Assembly (NCBI GenBank): GCA_964291445.2
Contig: OZ219864.1
Location: forward strand, 806,001-870,000
DNA length: 64,000 bases
Direction: 5' to 3'
DNA from: JAPOXR01 sp964291445
GTDB taxonomy: Bacteria; Pseudomonadota; Alphaproteobacteria; Rhodobacterales; Rhodobacteraceae
Below, piece after piece: positions 53,486 to 61,400 of this stretch. Under the pieces are notes generated by a model. That model was not told the DNA's origin. It searched no databases and saw nothing but the letters and a program-made list of their open reading frames with translations. Position 1 is the stretch's first letter. Every line of letters begins with the position of its first letter. The translations under genes were made by a program, and so were the position numbers.

Positions 53486-53553
53486 CCCTCCAGGCCGGCG
53501 AACGGCCTGTCCCTGCTCCCTGCCGCAGCATGGAAGCCACCGCCCCGGCACGC

Positions 53554-54351
53554 TCAGATCACGTCAATGGCAACCGTCATTTCTCCATCGCCGCCGCCAT
53601 ACAGGAAACCCGTGGTTGGCGCGGCGTCAAAATAGTCGCGGCCGACGGCAACCCCGATATAACATTCATCCGGCGAGATCCCGTTCGAGACGTCAAAACC
53701 GACCCATCCGAGGTTGCGAAGATGGACCTCCGACCAGGCATGCATCGCCGTCTGTTCAACCTGGTCCTTCAACCGGAGATAGCCGCTGACATACCTCGCG
53801 GCCAAGCCCAACTGCCTGGCCGCGGCAATGAAGATATGGGCATGGTCCTGGCAGACGCCTTCCTTCCGCAACGCCGCATCCTCGGCGAGTGTGTTGGTGT
53901 CGGTGCAACCGGTCCGGTAGGCAACGACCGACCGGATATGGGCCGACAATTGATGCATGGTCTTCGGATCATCCGGATTCTCGCCGGCAAATTCCTGCAC
54001 GATCCGGTTGATCGCCGATCCCGGGGTGGTCGCTGGCGTTGCAGATTTGAATGACGGATCAGGATTTCCTTCGCCGGACGGGCAGATCGCCGCGTTCCGG
54101 CCGGAGGTCTCCACCTCGGCACGAAGCACCACGCGCAATTCCTGCTGGCCATCCTCGATTTGCAGCATGTCGACCGAATTGCCGAACCGGTCGCGAACCA
54201 GGTCGAAGACGCTGCTGCCAGCCAGGTCCAGTTGCCGATCGATCAGTCGCTGGCCGGGGCCACTCCATGGGGTGAGCCTGACCTCCATCCGTCCGCCTGC
54301 CAACGGACGGGCATAGCGGAAGGTGGTCACATGCCTGACAACAAGCTTCAT
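53554..54351 (-). CDS. Transglutaminase-like cysteine protease family protein
   Basis: This 265-residue protein has an N-terminal beta domain (VVRHVTTFRYARPLAGGRME, the Bact_transglu_N pattern) and a transglutaminase core: catalytic Cys in GVCQDHAHIFIAAARQLGL, His in MHAWSEVHL and Asp in WVGFDVSNG. Cytoplasmic members of this group are thought to be peptidases or amidases; substrates are not established. It is convergent with folC. A 6-bp inverted repeat (AGGCCG/CGGCCT) lies in the gap. Confidence 0.88.
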   Translation of the reverse strand: MKLVVRHVTTFRYARPLAGGRMEVRLTPWSGPGQRLIDRQLDLAGSSVFDLVRDRFGNSVDMLQIEDGQQELRVVLRAEVETSGRNAAICPSGEGNPDPSFKSATPATTPGSAINRIVQEFAGENPDDPKTMHQLSAHIRSVVAYRTGCTDTNTLAEDAALRKEGVCQDHAHIFIAAARQLGLAARYVSGYLRLKDQVEQTAMHAWSEVHLRNLGWVGFDVSNGISPDECYIGVAVGRDYFDAAPTTGFLYGGGDGEMTVAIDVI

Positions 54352-54539
54352 GGCGGGTCAAGGGAGAAGGCCGGCCTGGAATGACGTGTCAATTGGTACG
54401 GCAACTGCATCTGGGAAAATCCGTCTCCCGGGTCAGTCGAACCGGGCAGGGAAGAGATGGCCGGGAGGAACCGCCGTCCTCTGTCGGCGATGGCTGCGTT
54501 TTGCGACCCCCGCACACGGGACCAGGCATGGCCCGGGAA

Positions 54540-54860
54540 TCAGATCGACGAATCGATCCACTTGGCCAATTCTGCCTTGGACAGGGCGCCGGTCCGGTTG
54601 GAGACTGGCTCGCCATTCCTGAAAATGAACAGCGCCGGTATGCCGCGCACGCCAAGCCTGGACGGCGTGTCGGGATTGCTGTCGACATCGATCTTTGCCA
54701 CCCGGAGTCGCCCTTCGTATTCGCTGGACAGCTCCTCGAGGGCCGGCGCGATCTGCCGGCAGGGGCCGCACCATTCTGCCCAGAAATCCACCAGCAACGG
54801 CAGATCGGAGGCGCCGAGTTCGCCATCAAACGATTGGTCTGAAAGGTGAATGATGCCCAT
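54540..54860 (-). CDS. trxA: Thioredoxin
   Basis: This 106-residue thioredoxin has VDFWAEWCGPCRQIAPALEE (active-site CGPC), the DVDSNPDTPSRLGVRGIPAL region with the cis-proline and FIFRNGEPVS. I chose the ATG at 54860 with GGAG upstream; longer frames add non-conserved residues. In many alphaproteobacteria trxA lies next to addA. Here addA is about 8.8 kb away on the same strand, with mobile and accessory genes between. Confidence 0.93.
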   Translation of the reverse strand: MGIIHLSDQSFDGELGASDLPLLVDFWAEWCGPCRQIAPALEELSSEYEGRLRVAKIDVDSNPDTPSRLGVRGIPALFIFRNGEPVSNRTGALSKAELAKWIDSSI

Positions 54861-55579
54861 TGCAACAACTCCTGAAACTGCAGGCATCGAGACATATTGA
54901 CGCATGCCAGACCCGTCAAGGCGGCATCGTCGGCAGGCATCAACTCCCCGACCTCCTCCGGAACAGGTCAAGCCATGTCAACGACACCAGGAAGGACGAC
55001 ATCCCGCGTCTGTCCGAAACAGGCCCGCCGCCCGGCCCTTGAAGGCCGACCAGGACAGACGCCCCGCCATTTGGCCAGGGCAGTTCCTGTAGCCCGCCAC
55101 ATCTCCGGTGCGCAGCAAGGCCATCAGCGTGGTGTCAGACCCGCTATCATGCGCAGGGAATCGTTCAATGGGCCTTGTCAACCCGACCCTCGGCCCTGAA
55201 AGCCTCGATCATGTCCGGGCCCAGCCGGATTATCGCCGGATAGCCGTGGAAACTCTGGCCGCCGCCGCCCCTGGCCGGTGACCGGAAAGAGAGTTCGGCG
55301 CCCCAGGGCGTTTCGGCAGGTGCCGATCCTCGGCGCTACACTCCAACAGGCACGGCACCATGATGATCAGGTGACGGCGCTGACCGAGCCGGTTTCAACA
55401 TTGGCCGGGACATTTCCTGGAATCACCACTCGCTCGTCGTCCCGTGATGGCAGGCTCGTGTCTCATCCATCCATTGTGTTGCTGTATTGGCCCTTCCGAG
55501 CCACTCGTGACCTGGACTTTCTCTCCTTCGGGGAGCCGGAATCCAACCAATTTTTCAGAGTCGTCCGCGAGATATTCTA
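54861..55579. other. Gene-poor stretch with a 3' gene remnant
   Basis: About 720 bases lie between trxA and the IS element. On the minus strand, 55165-55335 encodes about 56 residues ending at a stop (SFHGYPAIIRLGPDMIEAFR, then AEGRVDKAH). This reads like the C-terminus of a real protein, but it is cut off by an upstream stop at 55336. I do not recognise the family. The rest shows nothing supportable. Confidence 0.35.
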
Positions 55580-55593
55580 GGGCCTGTTGACAA

Positions 55594-56351
55594 TCATGTT
55601 GCCGCGACCACGCCACTGACGAGACAAATCGCCGCCGCGAAACTGGCGTCGGTCTTGTCGTAGCGGGTGGCGATGGCTCGGAACTCCTTGATTTTTGAGA
55701 AAAAGTTCTCGATCTGGTGCCGCCATTTGTACATTTCCCGGTCATGATCCCTGGATTGGGCACGGTTCCGTCTTGCAGGAATCACCGCCATTGCTCCGCC
55801 TGCTTCAATGTCACCGATCAGCCAGTCGGCATCGAATGCCTTGTCGCCGATGAGGGCGCCGCAGCGGAGGTCTGCAAGAAGCTCCGGAACGCCGACCAGA
55901 TCATGCGCCAGTCCGGGAAGGATCACGAAGCGAACCAGGTAGCCGAGCGCGTCCACCACGGCCACGATCTTGCTGGTCAGGCCGCCTCTGGAGCGTCCGA
56001 TACCCTGGCGGCAGGTCCCCCTTTTGCGCCGGATGCCTTCTGGTGGGCCTGGACGATGGTGCCGTCCACGAACACGTATTCGAGGTCGAATTCATCAGAC
56101 AACTCGTTGAATATACGCTCGAAGATTCCCGAAAGCGCCCATCTGCGGAACCGCTTGAACACACTGTTCCAGTTGCCGAAATGTCCGGGAAGGTCGCGCC
56201 AGGGCGATCCGGTGCGGGTCCGCCACAACACCGCCTCGAGAAACATCCGGTTGTCTGCCGCGGTGACACCGGGATCGGTCGACTTTCCGGGCAGTATGTG
56301 CTCGATCCGCGCCCACATGGCGTCGGTGAGTACCGTCCTGTCTTCATTCAT
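55594..56351 (-). CDS. IS5-family transposase made by programmed -1 frameshift
   Basis: The first frame, from ATG 56351, has WRTRTGSPWRDLPGHFGNWN and the first catalytic Asp in EYVFVDGTIVQAHQ, and ends at 55977. The second frame continues GIGRSRGGLTSKIVAVVDAL, LIGDKAFDADWL (second Asp) and WRHQIENFFSKIKEFRAIAT (Glu), ending at 55594. On the coding strand the slippery run AAAAGGGGG (56017-56025) precedes the first stop. A -1 shift there restores the IS427-type junction GGTCRQGIGRSRGG. The shift is a normal control device in this group, not decay. Confidence 0.88.
56017..56025 (-). promoter_or_regulatory. Ribosomal frameshift slippery site in the transposase
   Basis: A-AAA-GGG-type run (AAAAGGGGG on the minus strand) within GCA AAA GGG GGA. 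It lies about 38 bases before the orfA stop, in the overlap of the two transposase frames. A -1 slip here yields the fused enzyme. Confidence 0.7.
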
Positions 56352-56610
56352 GCTGATACCTGTCTTGACTGCTCGTGCCGCCCTTTGGCGTGCTGTTGCG
56401 AGGAAAATGGCATCAAGACGGCTGATTGGCAACTCGATTGTCAACAGGCCCTAACAAGCGCTCAAGGATAACGGGGCGCAGAACAGGAAGGGGAGACCGG
56501 TCTTAACGCCCTTCCGTCGTATGGCCACAATTGTGCTTCTCGCCGGCTCGGCAACACGAACGGATGCGTGCCCGTTTGACCAGGTAGCGATTGGTCGCTA
56601 CCTCAGTGTC

Positions 56611-56904
56611 ATGAGATCTGTTGGCATCAAGGCTCTGAACAGCAAGCTGAGCGAATACGTCCGGCTTGCGGCATCCGGGGAGGCGGTCCTGGTGACAGAT
56701 CGGGATCGGGTCGTGGCGGAACTCGGCCCGCTCCGGGAGACTCGGAGCCCGATCCTCGCCGACGCCTTCCTTGCGGAATCTGTCCGGTCCGGCGTATTGT
56801 CGCCACCGCGACTGGCCAACTTGGTGCCACCACCGAAGCCGAAGCCGGTCGCCACGTTGGACGAAATCCTTGCTGACCTGGACGAGAGCCGGCGCGATCG
56901 GTGA
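56611..56904 (+). CDS. Phd/YefM-type antitoxin
   Basis: This 97-residue protein has the prevent-host-death N-terminus RSVGIKALNSKLSEYVRLAA, SGEAVLVTDRDRVVAELGPL, which binds DNA and the promoter. A proline-rich C-terminal tail (VPPPKPKPVATLDEILADLD) would wrap the toxin. The ATG at 56611 is the conserved start. Its stop overlaps the GTG start of vapC (GTGA), the standard arrangement for an autoregulated toxin-antitoxin pair. Confidence 0.87.
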   Translation: MRSVGIKALNSKLSEYVRLAASGEAVLVTDRDRVVAELGPLRETRSPILADAFLAESVRSGVLSPPRLANLVPPPKPKPVATLDEILADLDESRRDR

Positions 56905-57308
56905 TCTGCCTCGATTCGTCCGTTTTGCTCGCGCAACTTCTGGCCGCGGACCGGCAGCCACCCGGTTCCCTCTGGGAGGAGACGTTGTCTGCCAGCCGGC
57001 TACTGGAATACGAGATATGGGCCCCATTGAATGCGCGCGGGCTTGCCGAGTCCCACGGCGAGGCGGCGCGTCGGTTGATCGGACAGATCACGATGTTGGA
57101 ACTGACCCCGTCAGTGCTGGCGCGGGCGTTGGACGCCTTTCCTGGCCCCGGCGCGCTGCGCACGCTCGACGCCCTGCATCTGGCGTCGTGCGCCTATCTC
57201 GCCGAGCATGGTCAAAGGGTTGCTCTCGCAAGCTACGACCGGCGGATGAACGCCGTGGCCTGGGCGATGGATATTCCGCTGTTCGACCTGGCGACGCATG
57301 CCGAATGA
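56901..57308 (+). CDS. vapC: VapC-type PIN-domain toxin
   Basis: This 135-residue PIN RNase has the conserved acidic residues: ICLDSSVLLAQLLA (Asp4), LLEYEIWAPLNA (Glu), LRTLDALHLASC (Asp) and ASYDRRMNAVAW (Asp). All four are present, so it should be active. VapC proteins cleave tRNA or rRNA in the cytoplasm; the target is unknown here. It starts with a GTG overlapping the antitoxin stop. The pair lies just beyond an IS element, in the accessory block between trxA and addA. Confidence 0.88.
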   Translation: MICLDSSVLLAQLLAADRQPPGSLWEETLSASRLLEYEIWAPLNARGLAESHGEAARRLIGQITMLELTPSVLARALDAFPGPGALRTLDALHLASCAYLAEHGQRVALASYDRRMNAVAWAMDIPLFDLATHAE

Positions 57309-57604
57309 TCGTTGTGCTGCACGAAGTTTCCTTGTCGTAACCAGGCGTGTGCACTGCGTGCGTGGTGCGGCCAGGTCGTTGCCTCCAGGAAGGAATTCTT
57401 CCGAATTCCGTATCGAGACAGCACGTCCGCGGGCTCAAACCTCCCTGCCCGGTCACGGAATCCGGAATGACGGCGGCGACGCAGCGTTCCGGAAGTCCGG
57501 ATCGAGGACGGAGTCATGCGCCTCGTCTGGTCTCACCTATTGCTTGCCAGGACGGGATAGTTGCTGTTGACTGCCGGTATCTTCAATTCGAGAAGGCTGG
57601 ATCC
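57309..57604. other. Intergenic, palindromic but gene-free
   Basis: About 296 bases with no gene. A 7-bp inverted repeat, GGAATTC/GAATTCC with a 4-base loop, lies at 57392-57409, about 85 bases after vapC. It has no T-tract. Confidence 0.35.
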
Positions 57605-57898
57605 ATGGCACAGGACTATCCGCCGGCAACCGGCACCACCAAGATCGACAATGATCGGGTCCGGGTTACCGAATGGCGCTTCGGGCCAGGGCAGGCAACC
57701 GGCCACCACCGGCATGAATTGGATTATGTCGTGGTACCGCTGACAACCGGCAGGCTGAAGATTGTCGACAAGGATGGTACCGAGTCATTTGCCAGTCTGT
57801 CGGAAGGCGAACCATACTACCGGCCGGCCGGTGTCGAGCACAATGTGATCAATGACGACGGCCGGGAAAACGCCTTCATCGAGATCGAAATCAGGTGA
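57605..57898 (+). CDS. Small cupin-domain protein
   Basis: This 97-residue single-domain cupin has RVTEWRFGPGQATGHHRHEL (cupin motif 1, G...HxH...E-like) and EGEPYYRPAGVEHNVIND (motif 2, G...P-G-x-x-H), so the His metal ligands are present. This size and pattern fit beta-barrel cupins that bind a metal and a small ligand. No reaction can be assigned. It is solitary between the toxin pair and the large helicase gene. Confidence 0.8.
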   Translation: MAQDYPPATGTTKIDNDRVRVTEWRFGPGQATGHHRHELDYVVVPLTTGRLKIVDKDGTESFASLSEGEPYYRPAGVEHNVINDDGRENAFIEIEIR

Positions 57899-58405
57899 TG
57901 TCGGCCGGAATTCCAATGCGGGATGCGCGCGTGCCCAGGGGATGACAGGCGGCAACTGCGCGGCATGACCGGTTTTGCCGACTGGCCGGTGAATGCGCGG
58001 CATCCGGTTTCGGTCACCGGGCGGACCCTGGCATGACCGATTCCGGGCAATTGGAGCGGTGGGGCGCTGCTGCAATCCTGGCAGGAAATTTTTTGCTCGT
58101 CCGGTTTCACGGGCCTGCTGTATACCGCAGGCCGCTGCAGGAATGGCGCAGCCATGATTGCCATGGCTTCCGGGAAGTCATCGTGGCTCCGGGTGAACTG
58201 CAAGGGCCACCTGCCGTTGGAACCGGCAGTTGATTTTTGGTAGGCCTTCGATCTGCACACCGCCTCTCCGGGATGAAAGTCGAGTGGATATGCATGCCAG
58301 CTTGTTGCCGGGAATCCAGCCCGGCCGGATCGACGTGAGTTCGCTGCTCCTTCGGGCAATGGCCGGATTGCGGCCGAACCGACGGGCAAGGCCCGGCAGG
58401 GTGAG
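57899..58405. other. Non-coding leader before the large helicase gene
   Basis: About 507 bases with no supported gene on either strand. The helicase promoter should lie here, but no clear -35/-10 pair was picked out. Confidence 0.35.
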
Positions 58406-61400
58406 TTGCCGGGACCGGGAGATGTCCTGATCGAGGATGGTGGTCAATTCAGGCCCCGTTGCCTGTCCCTGGACCTCGAGGTCAGGAAGAAGGATGGCCG
58501 GATCGACCGCTTCGGTGCGTTGCGCTGTGACAGCGGCCGGACAGTGTCGGGGGCCGGATCGGAACTGGCAAGGCTGGATGAGTTGGCCGAGGGCGCCGAC
58601 TTTCTCCTCGGACACAACCTGATTGCCTTTGATCGTCCGCACCTCATGGCGGCAAGGCCGGATCTGCGGCTGTTGAAGCTGCCGGCAATCGACACGCTGC
58701 GGCTCAGCCCGATCGCCCATCCGCGAAACCCGTACCACCACCTCGTGAAGCACTACAAGGATGGCGATCTGAGGCGCAGCCAGCGCAATGATCCACTGCT
58801 CGATTCGGAAATTGCGTTCCAGGTATTCGGCGACCAGGTGGCGAGCCTGCGGCAGGCAGACAAGACTCTCCTTACCGCCTGGCACTGGTTGTGCTCCCCT
58901 GAACCGGACGGCGTGGATCGGGCGGTCGACGCCTTGTTTGCCGATTTGCGGGGCCAGCCAAGACCGTCGGACACGGCTGCCAGGGACGCGATCCTGGCAA
59001 GGCTGGACGGCGAATCCTGCGCCGAATACGGGCGCGTGGCGGTGGAGGGTGCGGCCGGATACGGCTGGGCGCTGGCCTATGCGCTGGCCTGGCTGTCGGT
59101 GGCCGGCGGCAATTCGGTCATTGCGCCCTGGGTCATTCACCAGTTTCCCATGACCGGCCAGCTGGTTGACTGGCTGCGGGATACGCCCTGCAACCGCCCG
59201 TCCTGCCAATGGTGCAGCACGCGTCACGATACCGGAAGGGAGCTGAAGCGCTGGTTCAGCCATGACAGTTTTCGTCCGCAGCCTGCCGATGACAAGGGGC
59301 AACCGCTTCAACAGCGCATCGTCGAGAAGGCGATGGCCGGTGATCATGTCTTTGCCATCCTGCCGACCGGAACCGGAAAGTCGCTGTGCTACCAGCTGCC
59401 GGCGCTGTCCCGCTACGACAAGACCGGCAAGCTTACGGTGGTCATCTCGCCACTGGTGGCACTGATGGCGGACCAGGTTGCCGGGCTCGAAAGGAGAGGA
59501 ATCGGTTCCTGCGTGACTGTCAACGGTCTTCTTTCCATGCCCGAGCGGGCCGATGCGCTCGACCGGGTCAGGCTCGGAGATGCCGGCATCCTGCTGATCT
59601 CGCCTGAGCAGCTGCGCTCGACATCGGTGCGGCGCGCCCTTGACCAGCGCCAGATCGGTGGCTGGGTGCTGGACGAGGCACATTGCCTGTCCCGCTGGGG
59701 TCATGATTTCCGCCCGGACTACCGGTATGTCGGGCGATTCATCCGGGAGCGATCGGAGGGCGGATCGGTGCCACCGATCATGTGCCTGACCGCAACGGCC
59801 AAGCCGGATGTGAGGAGAGACATCACCCGTCACTTCAGGGACGAGTTGGGCGTTGAGCTTTCGGTCATCGACGGGGGAAGCGAGCGCAAGAACCTCCATT
59901 TCGATGTGGTCCCGACCAGTGGCGGCGAAAAACCGGTCCGCATCTGGGATATCCTGACACGGTTTCTTCCGTCCGACACCTCTGGTGGTGCGATCATCTA
60001 CTGTGCAACCCGCAGGAAATGCGAGGAAATCGCCGAGGATCTCCAGCACCGGGGAATGAGCGCCGAGCATTTTCATGCCGGCCTGACCCCTGAACGCAAG
60101 AAGGACGTGCAGGAGCGATTCACCTCCGGCGACCTGCGGGCGATCGTTGCCACCAATGCCTTCGGGATGGGTATCGACAAGCCGGATGTTCGCCTGGTCG
60201 TCCATGCCGACATGCCCGGATCTCTCGAGAACTACCTCCAGGAAGCCGGTCGTGCCGGGCGGGACATGTCGGAAGCGCGTTGCATCCTCCTCTACTCTGT
60301 GGACGATGTCGAACTTCAATTCGGCATGTCGGCCCGTTCACGCCTCAATCGGGCGGAGATCCATGGCATTTTGCGGGCGCTCCGCAACCTGGACCGGAAC
60401 CGGCGATTTGGCAGCGAAGTCATTGCCACCACCGGTGAAATCCTCAACGAGGATGACGAGCAGGTCTTTGACCGCGACTCTGCAACCGACGACACGCGGG
60501 TGCGAACCGCGGTGGCCTGGCTGGAAGAGGCAGAGCTCCTGACCCGCGAGGAGAATGTTGTCCGGATTTTTCCATCATCGCTGCTGGTCAACTCGGTCCA
60601 GGAGGCGCAGCAGCGCCTGGCAAGAGCCGACATTTCCGAGGACTACCGCTGGAAATTGATGCAAATCGCCAGGCGGCTGATCGAGTCGAAGTCGGATGAG
60701 GGCATTTCCACCGACGAACTGATGGGAGTCGCCAGACTCGATTCAAAGGGGATACAGACTGCATTGCGGGATCTGGAGCGTTTCGAGATCGCCACCAATG
60801 ACACCGTGTTGACCGCATTCGTTCACGCCGGCGTCAAGCACAGCTCCGGGAATCGTTTCAAGGATGCCGAGAGGCTGGAACAGTCGCTGATTTCCCATAT
60901 GCGCGGGGCAGGCGGCGAGTTGGGGAAGGGGGACACGGCAATCCTGCATTTGCGACATGCGGCACAGGAGTTGCGCGAAAAGGAACTCCCTGACCCGTTG
61001 CCGGAGCGGCTTTGGCGCATTGTTCGAGGAATTGCCTATGACGGGCGCGGGGAAGATGGTGCCGGGGGGAGCCTCTCGATTCGGAAACTGGATTCCGAAT
61101 CGGTGCGCATCACCCTGAGACGAGACTGGAGCCAGCTCGAACGGATCGCCGAGATCAGGCGTGAAGGCGCAAAGCTGCTGCTGGATCATCTTGTCAGATC
61201 CCTTCCGTCGGGCAGCCGTGGCATGGATCTCCTGTCCGAAACCACCATCGGCAAGCTCCTGGGGACGATCGAGTCCGACCTCGTTCTTGCCGGCAAGGTC
61301 AGGGATTCGTCCAGGCTCATGGACCGGGCGCTGCTGTGGTTGCACGAGATGGATGTTGTCCGGCTCAACAAGGGAATGGCAGTTTTCCGGCCGGCAATGA

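Larger units (their letters stand above)
55580..56451 (-). mobile_element. Complete IS5-family element (IS427 group)
   Basis: This 872-bp element is bounded by perfect 16-bp terminal inverted repeats (GGGCCTGTTGACAATC at 55580-55595 and its complement at 56436-56451). It is flanked by TA on both sides (55578-55579 and 56452-56453), the target duplication expected for the IS427 group. It contains a two-frame transposase. Ends, duplication and catalytic residues are all intact, so it is recent and potentially active. Confidence 0.93.

Noticed and set aside
55580..56351. Treating the two IS transposase frames as a frameshifted pseudogene
   Set aside because: A slippery AAAAGGGGG run at the right place and intact ends indicate programmed frameshifting typical of the IS427 group.
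57392..57409. GGAATTC/GAATTCC inverted repeat after vapC as a terminator
   Set aside because: No T-tract and EcoRI-like palindromes arise easily; kept only as a note in the intergenic entry.
58178..60319. 713-codon minus-strand frame opposite the helicase fusion
   Set aside because: Antisense shadow; no motifs, and the plus-strand helicase motifs are continuous through it.
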